Source: CAZJFH01 sp964545205 (GTDB lineage: Bacteria; Pseudomonadota; Alphaproteobacteria; Rhodospirillales; Magnetospirillaceae). Taken from it: a DNA stretch of 64,000 nt. Where the stretch lies: the NCBI GenBank assembly GCA_964545205.1, contig CAZJFH010000010.1, positions 27,574-91,573 of the forward strand, in the 5' to 3' direction. Position numbers and translations under genes: made by a program. How positions within the stretch are numbered: the first letter of the stretch is position 1; each line of letters starts with the position of its first letter. Of the stretch, positions 33,023-41,127 are shown in pieces. Below the pieces are notes generated by a model. The model did not search any database, had not been told where the DNA came from, and saw only the letters and a list, made by a program, of their open reading frames with translations.

Positions 33023-34281
33023 GTCGGCAGCACGAGAACGGCGCGAAAGTCGTTGACGTTGGTGTGGGTCGGCCCGGTGACCACCAGGTCGCCGAGCGCG
33101 TCGAAGAAGCCGTAGCCGTCGTTGTCGGCCAGGCGCGCCTTGGCGTCGATCTCGGCGGCCCGCGCCCGCGCCAGGGTGTCGGGGGCGAGCAGGGCGCCGG
33201 CGTTGTCCTCGCTGCCGTCGATGCCGTCGGTGTCGCCGGCGATCGCGAACACGCCGGGCGCGCCGTCCAGCGCCACCGCCAGCGCGAGCAGGAACTCGGC
33301 GTTGCGGCCGCCGCGGCCCTTGCCGCGCACCGTCACCGTCGTTTCGCCGCCCGACAGCAGCACGCAGGGCGCGCCCGCCGGCTGGCCGTGGCGGGCGACC
33401 TGGCGGGCGATGCCGGCCATCACCTTGGCGACCTCGCGCGATTCGCCCTCGATGGCATCGCCAAGGATCACCGGCGTCACCCCGGCGGCCAGGGCCAGCG
33501 TCGCCGCCGCCTCGAGCGACATCTGCGGCGTCGCCACCATGACGTTGTCGACATCGGCCAGGCGCGGATCGCCCGGCTTCGGCGTCTCGTCGGCGGCGGC
33601 GTCGAGGTGGCGCGTCACCGCCTCCGGCGGCGTGATCGCATACTTCTCCAGCACCGCCCGCGCCTCGGCGAAGGTGCTGGGATCGGCGACCGTCGGCCCC
33701 GAGGCGATCACCGAGGGATCGTCGCCGGGCACGTCCGAGATCATCAGCGCCACCACCTTCGCCGGCGCCGCGGCGGCGGCCAGGCGGCCGCCCTTGATCG
33801 CCGAGAGGTGCTTGCGCACGCAGTTGATCTCGTCGATCGAGGCGCCGCAGCGCAGCAGCTCGCGGGTCACCGCGCGCTTGTCGTCGGGGGAGATGCCGGC
33901 AACGGGCAGCGACAGCAGCGCCGAGCCGCCGCCGGAGATCAGGCAGATGACCAGATCGTCGGCGCCGAGCCCGCCGACCGTCGCCATGATGCGCTCGGCG
34001 GCGCGCAGCCCGGCCGCGTCGGGCACCGGGTGCGCGGCCTCGACGATCTCGATGCGCTGGCAGGGCACGGCATGGCCGTAGCGGGTCACCACCAGGCCGG
34101 ACAAGTCGCCCGCCCAGTTTTCCTCGACGGCGCGCGCCATCGCGGCGCTGGCCTTGCCGGCGCCGACGACGACCGTGCGCCCCTTCGGCGGCGGCGGCAG
34201 GTGCGGCGGCACGCAGGCGGCGGGCTGCGCCGCGGCGACGGCGGCGTCGAACAGCGAGCGGAGAAAGGCCCTGGGATCCAT
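33019..34281 (-). CDS. Glycerate 2-kinase (MOFRL family)
   Basis: This 420-residue kinase phosphorylates D-glycerate, normally to 2-phosphoglycerate, and so returns C3 units to glycolysis. Marks of the GckA/TtuD family are VVVGAGKASAAMARAVEENW, the phosphate loop ICLISGGGSALLSLP, ELLRCGASIDEINCVRKHLSAIKGGRLA, DVPGDDPSVIASGPT, and the C-terminal MOFRL motif GGRNAEFLLALA with AGDTDGIDGSEDNAGAL. It is on the same strand as hyi and glxR, 150 bp downstream of glxR, with a REP-like palindrome between. Together they convert hydroxypyruvate or tartronate semialdehyde to phosphoglycerate. Confidence 0.93.
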   Translation of the reverse strand: MDPRAFLRSLFDAAVAAAQPAACVPPHLPPPPKGRTVVVGAGKASAAMARAVEENWAGDLSGLVVTRYGHAVPCQRIEIVEAAHPVPDAAGLRAAERIMATVGGLGADDLVICLISGGGSALLSLPVAGISPDDKRAVTRELLRCGASIDEINCVRKHLSAIKGGRLAAAAAPAKVVALMISDVPGDDPSVIASGPTVADPSTFAEARAVLEKYAITPPEAVTRHLDAAADETPKPGDPRLADVDNVMVATPQMSLEAAATLALAAGVTPVILGDAIEGESREVAKVMAGIARQVARHGQPAGAPCVLLSGGETTVTVRGKGRGGRNAEFLLALAVALDGAPGVFAIAGDTDGIDGSEDNAGALLAPDTLARARAAEIDAKARLADNDGYGFFDALGDLVVTGPTHTNVNDFRAVLVLPT

Positions 34282-34343
34282 GCGGAGGAGAGTCCAAACC
34301 TGGGGACGAGAGCGGATTCGGCCGAGACGCGATCCCCCTCGTC

Positions 34344-34375
34344 GTCATTGCCGGGCTTGGCCCGGCGATCCATCG
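34344..34375. repeat. Single REP-like palindrome
   Basis: GTCATTGCCGGGC and a mirrored GCCCGGCGATCCAT make a copy of the family seen three times at 28138-28328, here with four changes in the stem. It lies in the 150-bp gap between glxR and the glycerate kinase gene and could set their relative expression. Confidence 0.6.
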
Positions 34376-34431
34376 ACCCCGGGTCGGGCCCGGGGGTGAC
34401 GCAACAAGAGGCTATCGCGACAGAGCCTGGA

Positions 34432-35310
34432 CTACCTTACCGCATGTTCCGCCAGCTTCTCCAGCGCGCGCACCATCGCCGAGTGGTCCCAGTCGGCGCC
34501 GCCCATCGCGGCGCAGGCGTTGAACAGCTCCTGGGCGGTGGCGGTGTTGGGCAGCGCCACGCCGAGATCGCGGGCCGACTGCAGCGCCAGATTGAGGTCC
34601 TTCTGGTGCAGCTTGATGCGGAAGCCGGGGTCGAAGGTGCGCTCGATCATGCGGTTGCCGTGGACCTCGAGGATCTTCGACGAGGCGAAGCCGCCCATCA
34701 GCGCCTGGCGCACCTTGGCCGGATCGGCGCCGGCCTTCGAGGCGAAGACCAGCGCTTCCGAGACCGCCTCGATGGTCAGGGCGACGATGATCTGGTTGGC
34801 GACCTTGCAGGTCTGGCCGGCGCCGTTGTCGCCGATCAGGGTGATGTTCTTGCCCATCAGCTCGAACAGCGGCTTGACCTTGTCGAAGGCGTCCTCGGGG
34901 CCGCCGACCATGATGGTCAGCGCCGCGTTCCTGGCCCCGACCTCGCCGCCGGAGACCGGCGCGTCGAGATACCGGCAGCCCTTCTCGCCGATGCGGGCGG
35001 CGAAGTCGCGGGTGGCGGTCGGCGAGATCGAGCTCATGTCGACGACGATCTTGCCCGCCGACAGGCCCTCGAACAGGCCGTCGGCGCCGAACAGCACCTG
35101 CTCGACGTCGGGCGTGTCGGGCACGATGGTGATGATCACCTCGGCCTTTTCGGCGACCTCGCGGCGGGTGGCGCATTCGACCGCCTTGCCGGCCAACTCG
35201 TCCGGAATCGCCTTGCGGTGCTTGCACACGAACAGTTCGTGGCCGCCGGCCGCCAGGTGGCCGGCCATCGGGCGGCCCATGATGCCCAGGCCGATGAATC
35301 CGATCTTCAT
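34432..35310 (-). CDS. glxR: 2-hydroxy-3-oxopropionate (tartronate semialdehyde) reductase
   Basis: This 292-residue NAD(P)H-dependent reductase of the beta-hydroxyacid dehydrogenase family makes D-glycerate from tartronate semialdehyde. It opens MKIGFIGLGIMGRPMAGHLA, the dinucleotide fold, and continues DAPVSGGEVGARNAALTIMVGG (substrate loop), GQTCKVANQI with the catalytic Lys, and FDPGFRIKLHQKDLNLAL. It is 20 bp downstream of hydroxypyruvate isomerase on the same strand, the classical glyoxylate salvage pair. The glyoxylate carboligase (gcl) that usually accompanies them is missing from the window. A related 3-hydroxyisobutyrate dehydrogenase activity is possible but less likely here. Confidence 0.92.
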   Translation of the reverse strand: MKIGFIGLGIMGRPMAGHLAAGGHELFVCKHRKAIPDELAGKAVECATRREVAEKAEVIITIVPDTPDVEQVLFGADGLFEGLSAGKIVVDMSSISPTATRDFAARIGEKGCRYLDAPVSGGEVGARNAALTIMVGGPEDAFDKVKPLFELMGKNITLIGDNGAGQTCKVANQIIVALTIEAVSEALVFASKAGADPAKVRQALMGGFASSKILEVHGNRMIERTFDPGFRIKLHQKDLNLALQSARDLGVALPNTATAQELFNACAAMGGADWDHSAMVRALEKLAEHAVR

Positions 35311-35330
35311 GTCGTTCTCCCCTCCGTGCG

Positions 35331-36110
35331 TCAGATCAGCCAGCGCCGGACCGAATCCAGCCCGGCGGCGGTGTCGCCCCGCGGCACCCACTCGCAGCCG
35401 ACCCAGCCCCGGTAGCCGAGGGAATCGAGATGCTCGAGCAGGAAATCGAAGTTGATCTCGCCGGTGCCCGGCTCGTGGCGGCCGGGGTTGTCGGCGATCT
35501 GGACGTGGCCGATGCGGGCGATGTTGGCGGCGATGGTCCGCGCCAGGTCGCCCTCCATCATCTGCATGTGGTAGGCGTCGTACTGCAGCATCGCGCCGGG
35601 CGCGCCGACCTCGTCCAGCAACGCCAGCGCCTGGGCGCTGCCGTGCAGGTAGAAGCCCGGGGTGTCGCGGGTGTTGACCGGCTCGACCAGCAGCATGACG
35701 CCGTGTTCGGCGCAGCGCTCGGCGGCGTGGCGCAGGTTGGCGAGCATCGTCGCGCGGACCGCGGCGGGATCGGCCTCGGCCGGGGCGATGCCGGCCAGGC
35801 AGTTGAGGCGCCGGCAGCCGAGGCGGCGGGCGTAGTCGAGGGCCAGCGCGACGCCGTCGCGGAACTCGGCCTCGCGGCCCGGCAGGCAGGCGATGCCGCG
35901 GTCGCCGCCGGCCCAGTCGCCGCAGGGCAGGTTGTGCAGCACCAGCTCCAGCCCGGCGTCGGCGAGCAGGCGGGCGATCTCGTCGGCGGGCAGCGCGTAG
36001 GGAAGCTGGATCTCGACCCCCCGGAACCCCGCGCGGCGCGCCGCCGCGAAGCGCTCGGGCAGCGGCAGGTCGGCGAACAGCAGCGTCAGGTTGGCGGCGA
36101 GTCTGGGCAT
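35331..36110 (-). CDS. hyi: Hydroxypyruvate isomerase
   Basis: This 259-residue TIM-barrel isomerase interconverts hydroxypyruvate and tartronate semialdehyde. It has MPRLAANLTLLFADLPLPERF, FRGVEIQLPYALPADEIA, CLAGIAPAE, VMLLVEPVNTRDTPGFYLH, LQYDAYHMQMMEGDL, IGHVQIADNPGRHEPGTGEI and GCEWVP, which cover the metal-binding Glu, Asp, His and Glu residues of the family. It is the first gene of the leftward glyoxylate-salvage group. The pathway makes sense with form II RuBisCO, whose oxygenase reaction yields 2-phosphoglycolate and then glyoxylate. Confidence 0.93.
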   Translation of the reverse strand: MPRLAANLTLLFADLPLPERFAAARRAGFRGVEIQLPYALPADEIARLLADAGLELVLHNLPCGDWAGGDRGIACLPGREAEFRDGVALALDYARRLGCRRLNCLAGIAPAEADPAAVRATMLANLRHAAERCAEHGVMLLVEPVNTRDTPGFYLHGSAQALALLDEVGAPGAMLQYDAYHMQMMEGDLARTIAANIARIGHVQIADNPGRHEPGTGEINFDFLLEHLDSLGYRGWVGCEWVPRGDTAAGLDSVRRWLI

Positions 36111-36203
36111 GGTATGACCACAGCTTGCCCGGTCGGCGCCTTGGGCGCAATTAACCCTTCCGCTTGTGATCGCGACGGCAGGAATTATCCGGAAGTATAT
36201 GGA

Positions 36204-37520
36204 TCAGGCGAATCCGGTCCGCAGGCGTGACGGTGCCGCGGCCAGCGGAACCGAGACGGTGAAGGTCGCGCCGGCGCCCGGCCGCGAGCACAGCCTGACG
36301 TCGTGCCCGAGCAGCCGCGACAGCCGGCGCACGATCGCCAGGCCGAGGCCGAGCCCCTTCTCGCGGTCGCGCGCGTCGTTGTCGATCTGGAAGAACTCGG
36401 CGAAGACGTCCTCGGCGTGCTTGTCGGCGATGCCGATGCCGGTGTCGCGCACCATGATCTCGATCGCCGCGCGGCGGCGGCGGCAGCCGACCAGGATGCG
36501 GCCGCGCTCGGTGTAGCGCACCGCGTTGTGGACCAGGTTCTGCAGGATCCGGCCGAGCAGCGTGGGGTCGCTGCACACTTGCGCCGTACTGCCGACGACG
36601 CGCAGCTCGACCCCTTTGGCCTCGGCCAGCGGCCGGTATTCGGCGGCGAGGCGGTCGAGGACGTCGGCGAGCGGAAAGCCGACCGGTTGCGGGCGCACCA
36701 GGCCGGCGTCGAGCTTCGAGATGTCGAGCAGCGAATCGAGCAGCGAGCGCAAGGCCTCCAGCGAGCGGCGGAAATCGTCCATCACCCGCTGCTCGGGCCG
36801 GCCGCGCAGCCGCAGCTCGATCGTGTCGGCGAACAGGAACAGCGCCTGCATCGGCTGGCGCAGGTCGTGGCTGGCGGCGGCCAGGAAGGTCGATTTGGCG
36901 TGGCTGGCGCGCTCGGCCTCGGCCCTGGCGGCTTCGGCCTCCTCCTTGGCGGCGCGCAACGCGGCCTCGGCGGCGACGCCATGCGCGATCTCGGCCTTGA
37001 GCGCCCGGTTTGCCTCTTCGAGTTCGGCGGTGCGCAACCGAACGCGAGCTTCGAGCTCGCGGTTCATGCGCCGCACCTGTTCCTCGGCGGCACGGCGCTC
37101 GGCGACCTCGTTGGCCAGGGTGTCGTTGACGGCGCGCCACTGCGTCGGGCCGGGCAGCGCCAGCGCCTTGGGGATCAGCGGCCACAGCAGCAACGCCGTC
37201 ACCACCGAGGTCAGCGCGGTGGCGGCCTTGGCCACGCCCTGGATGCCGTAGATCGGCTGCCACAGGGTCCAGACGCCGATCAGATGGGTGGTGCCGCAGG
37301 CCAGGATGAAGGCCCCGAACAGCAGGAACATCCACCGGTATTTCAGGTCGCGCCGGCGATAGGCGAAGACCAGCAGCGCGAAGGGAATCGAGTAGTAGGC
37401 CAGGGCCGTCAGCCCGTCCGAGACCGCGTGCAGCCAGACCAGCTCCGGGCGCCACTCGAGGCAAAGGCCGTGCGGCAGGAGTTGCGCGGTGTCGAACAGC
37501 CGGGGCAGGGCATCGATCAT
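36204..37520 (-). CDS. Ethylene-receptor-like membrane histidine kinase
   Basis: This 438-residue sensor kinase has an N-terminal three-helix domain that closely matches plant ethylene receptors. The key residues fall at the same spacing as in ETR1: D35, Y42, I45 and P46 in SDGLTALAYYSIPF, then I72, C75 and H79 in FGAFILACGTTHLIGVWTLW (ETR1 D25, Y32, I35, P36, I62, C65, H69). C75 and H79 would hold the copper ion that binds ethylene. A coiled-coil (about 130-210), a HisKA-like domain with H218 in ASHDLRQPMQALFLF, and a HATPase domain (NLVHNAVRY, DTGIGIA, GLGLGLAIV) follow. There is no GAF or receiver domain. It is divergent from an SLC13-type transporter. No response regulator is adjacent. 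Confidence 0.88.
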   Translation of the reverse strand: MIDALPRLFDTAQLLPHGLCLEWRPELVWLHAVSDGLTALAYYSIPFALLVFAYRRRDLKYRWMFLLFGAFILACGTTHLIGVWTLWQPIYGIQGVAKAATALTSVVTALLLWPLIPKALALPGPTQWRAVNDTLANEVAERRAAEEQVRRMNRELEARVRLRTAELEEANRALKAEIAHGVAAEAALRAAKEEAEAARAEAERASHAKSTFLAAASHDLRQPMQALFLFADTIELRLRGRPEQRVMDDFRRSLEALRSLLDSLLDISKLDAGLVRPQPVGFPLADVLDRLAAEYRPLAEAKGVELRVVGSTAQVCSDPTLLGRILQNLVHNAVRYTERGRILVGCRRRRAAIEIMVRDTGIGIADKHAEDVFAEFFQIDNDARDREKGLGLGLAIVRRLSRLLGHDVRLCSRPGAGATFTVSVPLAAAPSRLRTGFA

Positions 37521-37578
37521 GGCGGTCCTTGCTAGGGCGGGTGTCCTTTAGATGAGAATAATGTCGTATCGGCCCGAA

Positions 37579-37614
37579 ACATACCGGCAGGGAGTAATAC
37601 GTCTGTCCGTATGT
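37579..37614. promoter_or_regulatory. Palindrome in the kinase/SLC13 divergent promoter region
   Basis: ACATACCGGCAG (37579-37590) and CTGTCCGTATGT (37603-37614) are inverted copies matching at 10 of 12 positions with a 12-bp centre. The sequence lies 59 bp from the kinase start and 130 bp from the transporter start. The AT-rich outer arms stand out. It is a candidate site for a response regulator acting on one or both genes. Confidence 0.45.
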
Positions 37615-37743
37615 GTTTTCCTTAGGGGAAGCACGGCCTTCCCGTGGGGTTCCGCGGCGCGTCGGTGCCCTCACCCTTGCCCTTGCGCGCCGCCGCGCCG
37701 GTGCTACCCTGCCGGGCCGAGGAAATCGCGTGCGGGAGCGTCG

Positions 37744-39606
37744 GTGGCGGTCGATCCGAGTCTTCACATGTGGCTGACGCTGGCGATCACCGCCGTCGCG
37801 GTGTTGCTGTTCGTCACCGAGTGGGTGGCCGTCGAGCTGGTGGCCCTGGGCGTGCTGTGCGCGCTGCTGGTGCTGTTCGAAGGCATCCCGGTGCCCGGCA
37901 TCGACGCGACCGACCTGCTGGCCGGCTTCGGCAATCCGGCGCTGATCGCGGTGCTGGCGCTGCTGGTGGTCGGCGAGGGGCTGGTGATGACCGGCGCGCT
38001 GGACCGGGTCGCGATCCGGCTGTCGCGGCTGCCGCTGCCGCCGATGGCCTCGGTGGCGGTGACGCTCGCGGTGGTGGCGCTGATGAGCGCGGTGCTCAAC
38101 AACACCCCGGTGGTGGTGATCTTCATCCCGATCCTGCAGAGCATGGCCAAGCGGCTGAACCTGCAGGCCAGCCGCGTGATGATGCCGCTGTCCTTCGCGG
38201 CGATCGTCGGCGGCATGACCACCCTGATCGGCTCGTCGACCAACCTGCTGGTGTCCAGCACCCTGGTCAATGTCGGCGTCCGGCCGCTGGAATTCTTCGA
38301 GTTCACCAGCCTGGGCGCGCTGCTGGCCGCGGTGGCGCTGGTCTACCTGGTCACCGTCGGCGTGCGGCTGTTGCCCGATCGCGCCTCGATGGCGGCGGCG
38401 TTCGGCGGCTCGGGCCGGCAGTTCGTGTCGCAATGCGTCGTGCCGGCGGGCTCCAGCCTGGTGGGCCAGGTGGCGGCGGCCGGCATGTTCAAGGCGCTGC
38501 CGGGCATCACCGTGCAGATGATCCAGCGCGGCTATCAGGTCGAGCTGCCGCCGTTCGACGGCTTCGAGCTGCAGCCCGGCGACATGCTGGTGCTGGCGGC
38601 GCCGCGCGCCGCGCTGGCCGACGCCGCCGCCCGCCACCCCGGACTGCTGCACCCGCCGGCCCGCAGCGGCGTCGACGACGTCGCCGGCCGGGTCGCCGAA
38701 TCGGCCCGCGATTCGGCCGGCGCCGACGGCGGCGACGACGGCGAGATGGCCGAGCTGGTGCTCGCCGAGGTGATGGTGCCGCCGTCCTCGCGGCTGGTCG
38801 GGTTCAACATCCTGCAGGTCGGCTTCCGCCGCAGCTACGGCTGCGTCGTGCTCGGCATCCAGCGCCGCGCCCACATGGTGCGCGGCCGCATGGACCTGAT
38901 CCGCCTCGACGCCGGCGACGTGCTGCTGGTCCAGGGACCCGCCAGCGCGGTGCGCGCGCTGCAGAGGGACCGCGACCTGGTGGTGATCTCGGGCAGCCGC
39001 GCCATCATGCCGAAGCCGCACCACGCCCGCACCGCCAGCGCCATCTTCGCCGCCGTGGTCGGCACCGCGGCGCTGGGACTGCTGCCGATCGCCGTCGCGG
39101 CGCTGGCCGGCGCCACGGCGATGATCGCGGCCAGGGCGCTCAACATCCGCCAGGCGGTCCGCGCCCTCGATCGCCGCATCGTGCTGCTGGTCGCCTCGGC
39201 CCTGGCCCTGGGCGAGGCGCTGCAGGCGACCGGCGGCGCCGCCTTCGTCGCCCACGGCTTCCTCAGCGCGCTGCCCAACGTCGGCACCACCGGCGTCGTC
39301 TCGGCCTTCTTCCTGCTGGTGGCGCTGAGCACCAACCTGCTCAGCAACAACGCCTGCGCGGTGCTGTTCACGCCGATCGCCATCAGCCTCGCGCACCAGC
39401 TCTCGGTGCCGCCGCACGCGTTGGCGATCACCACCCTGCTGGCCGCCAACTGCTCGTTCGCCAGCCCGATCGGCTACCAGACCAACCTGCTGGTGATGGG
39501 TCCCGGCCACTACAAGTTCGCCGATTTCGTCCGAGTCGGCCTGCCGCTGACGCTGCTGCTGTGGGTGGTGTTCACGCTGGCGGCGCCGCTGTGGTTCGGG
39601 TGGTGA
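37744..39606 (+). CDS. SLC13/DASS-type transporter with RCK_C domains
   Basis: This 620-residue ion-coupled membrane transporter has the two-fold DASS architecture. The first half carries FGNPALIAVLALLVVGEGLV and SAVLNNTPVVVIFIPIL with IGSSTNLLV. A cytoplasmic insert at about 215-420 holds two TrkA-C/RCK_C-like regulatory domains, including VPAGSSLVGQ and VMVPPSSRLVGFNILQ. The second half carries LSTNLLSNNACAVLFTPIA and FASPIGYQTNLLVMGPG. Such proteins carry sulfate, dicarboxylates or other anions with sodium; the substrate here is unknown. The GTG at 37744 has GGGAG seven bases upstream. It is divergent from the ethylene-receptor-like kinase. Confidence 0.88.
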   Translation: MAVDPSLHMWLTLAITAVAVLLFVTEWVAVELVALGVLCALLVLFEGIPVPGIDATDLLAGFGNPALIAVLALLVVGEGLVMTGALDRVAIRLSRLPLPPMASVAVTLAVVALMSAVLNNTPVVVIFIPILQSMAKRLNLQASRVMMPLSFAAIVGGMTTLIGSSTNLLVSSTLVNVGVRPLEFFEFTSLGALLAAVALVYLVTVGVRLLPDRASMAAAFGGSGRQFVSQCVVPAGSSLVGQVAAAGMFKALPGITVQMIQRGYQVELPPFDGFELQPGDMLVLAAPRAALADAAARHPGLLHPPARSGVDDVAGRVAESARDSAGADGGDDGEMAELVLAEVMVPPSSRLVGFNILQVGFRRSYGCVVLGIQRRAHMVRGRMDLIRLDAGDVLLVQGPASAVRALQRDRDLVVISGSRAIMPKPHHARTASAIFAAVVGTAALGLLPIAVAALAGATAMIAARALNIRQAVRALDRRIVLLVASALALGEALQATGGAAFVAHGFLSALPNVGTTGVVSAFFLLVALSTNLLSNNACAVLFTPIAISLAHQLSVPPHALAITTLLAANCSFASPIGYQTNLLVMGPGHYKFADFVRVGLPLTLLLWVVFTLAAPLWFGW

Positions 39607-39642
39607 CCAGCCTGGACGTCCGATTCGGGTCGTAACCTTCCG

Positions 39643-39670
39643 TTGACCCCTCCGCCCACCCTGCTATGCT
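39643..39670 (+). promoter_or_regulatory. Promoter of serC-serA
   Basis: TTGACC (39643-39648), a 16-bp spacer and TATGCT (39665-39670) form a good housekeeping promoter. Transcription would start near 39677, giving a leader of about 50 nt that matches the serC element. Confidence 0.65.
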
Positions 39671-39676
39671 CCGCCC

Positions 39677-39727
39677 GGGCCACGGCCCCCCAACGGGTCG
39701 CGTCCCTTCTGCGAGGGAGGGTTATCC
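39677..39727 (+). ncRNA. Candidate serC leader RNA
   Basis: This 51-nt leader can form GGGC-CACG-GCCC (39677-39688) and then TCCCT-TCTGCG-AGGGA (39703-39718), whose 3' arm is the ribosome site of serC (GGGAGGG). A conserved RNA called the serC motif is known upstream of alphaproteobacterial serC-serA genes (Rfam). Gene, length, placement beside the promoter and the shared stems fit. I cannot run the covariance model, so the call is probable rather than proven. Confidence 0.6.
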
Positions 39728-40903
39728 ATGTCAGAATCGAAGCGGCCGGCTGTTCGGCCCGCGAATCCCAATTTCTCTTCCGGTCCCTGCGCCAAGCGTC
39801 CTGGTTGGACGGTCGACGCGCTGTCGGGCGCGCCCGTCGGCCGGTCGCACCGCGCCAAGGAAGGCAAGGCCAAGCTGGCCGAGCTGATCGACCGCTCGCG
39901 CGCCGTCCTCGGCATTCCCGCCGACTACCACATCGGCATCGTCCCCGCCTCCGACACCGGCGCCGTCGAGACGGCGCTGTGGTCGCTGCTCGGCGCCCGC
40001 GGCGTCGACATGCTGGCCTGGGAGAGCTTCGGCGAGGGCTGGGTCACCGACGTGACCAAGCAGCTCAAGCTCGAAGACGTCCGCGTCTTCAAGGCGCCCT
40101 ACGGCGAACTGCCCGATCTCGGGCAGGTCGACTTCGCCCGCGACGTCGTCTTCACCTGGAACGGCACCACCTCGGGCGTGCGCGTGCCGAACGGCGACTG
40201 GATCGCCGCCGACCGCCAGGGCCTGACCATCTGCGACGCCACCTCGGCGGTGTTCGCGATGGACATGCCGTGGAGCAAGCTCGACGTCGTCACCTGGTCC
40301 TGGCAGAAGGTCCTGGGCGGCGAGGGCGCGCACGGCATGCTGGTGCTCAGCCCGCGCGCCGTCGAACGGCTCGAGAGCTACAAGCCGGCCTGGCCGCTGC
40401 CCAAGATCTTCCGCCTGACCAAGGGCGGCAAGCTGATCGCCGGCATCTTCAAGGGCGAGACCATCAACACCCCGTCGATGATCGCCGTCGAGGACCAGAT
40501 CGACGCCCTGCGCTGGGCCGAGTCGATCGGCGGCCTGCCGGCCCTGATCAAGCGCTCGCAGGCCAATCTGGCGGCGATCGAGGGCTGGCTCGCCAAGAGC
40601 GAATGGGCCGCCAACCTGGCCAGGGACCCGGCGGTGCGCTCGACGACGTCGATCTGCCTGCAGATCAAGGCGCCGATCTTCGCCAAGCTGTCGGCCGACG
40701 ACCAGGCCGCCTTCGCCAAGAAGATCGCCGGCCTGCTCGACAAGGAGGGCGTCGCCTACGACATCGGCGCCTACCGCGACGCGCCGGCCGGCCTGCGCAT
40801 CTGGGGTGGCGCCACCGTCGAGACCAGCGACATCGAGAAACTGCTGCCGTGGCTGGACTGGGCCTATGCCCAGGTCGAGGCCGAGTTCGCGGCGAAGGTT
40901 TGA
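39728..40903 (+). CDS. serC: Phosphoserine aminotransferase
   Basis: This 391-residue fold-I PLP enzyme makes 3-phosphoserine from 3-phosphohydroxypyruvate and glutamate in serine synthesis. It starts MSESKRPAVRPANPNFSSGP. PLP should bind K194 in VTWSWQKVLGGEGAHGML. Other marks are HIGIVPASDTGAVETALWSLLG and FTWNGTTSGVRVP. The length and sequence match the alphaproteobacterial type. It is followed by serA after a 224-bp gap filled by a composite palindromic repeat. Both genes are in pathway order behind one promoter. Confidence 0.95.
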   Translation: MSESKRPAVRPANPNFSSGPCAKRPGWTVDALSGAPVGRSHRAKEGKAKLAELIDRSRAVLGIPADYHIGIVPASDTGAVETALWSLLGARGVDMLAWESFGEGWVTDVTKQLKLEDVRVFKAPYGELPDLGQVDFARDVVFTWNGTTSGVRVPNGDWIAADRQGLTICDATSAVFAMDMPWSKLDVVTWSWQKVLGGEGAHGMLVLSPRAVERLESYKPAWPLPKIFRLTKGGKLIAGIFKGETINTPSMIAVEDQIDALRWAESIGGLPALIKRSQANLAAIEGWLAKSEWAANLARDPAVRSTTSICLQIKAPIFAKLSADDQAAFAKKIAGLLDKEGVAYDIGAYRDAPAGLRIWGGATVETSDIEKLLPWLDWAYAQVEAEFAAKV

Positions 40904-40909
40904 GAACGA

Positions 40910-41098
40910 ACCACAGAGGCACGAAGGCAGGAAATATCCCTCTCCCGCTTGCGGGAGAGGGAGGGGCCCGCGAAGCGGGAGGGTGAGGGCAGCGCACCGC
41001 ATGCCCGGCCACCGCTCAGGCGCAGCCCCCACCCCGACCCTCCCCCGCAGGCGGGGGAGGGGGAAGTGGCGCCTTCGTGACCTTCGTGCCTTCGTGGT
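40910..41098. repeat. Composite MITE-like palindromic element between serC and serA
   Basis: The outer inverted ends are ACCACAGAGGCACGAAGG (40910-40927) and CCTTCGTGCCTTCGTGGT (41081-41098), matching at 15 of 18 positions. Inside are two palindromes, CCCTCTCCCGC-TT-GCGGGAGAGGG (40938-40961) and CCCTCCCCCGC-AG-GCGGGGGAGGG (41038-41061). The same inner pair occurs at 60601-60733. There is no coding capacity. It looks like a small non-autonomous repeat that has inserted within the operon. Confidence 0.75.
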
Positions 41099-41127
41099 GA
41101 TTTCATTTTTCCGAGGGGGAAGCACGA

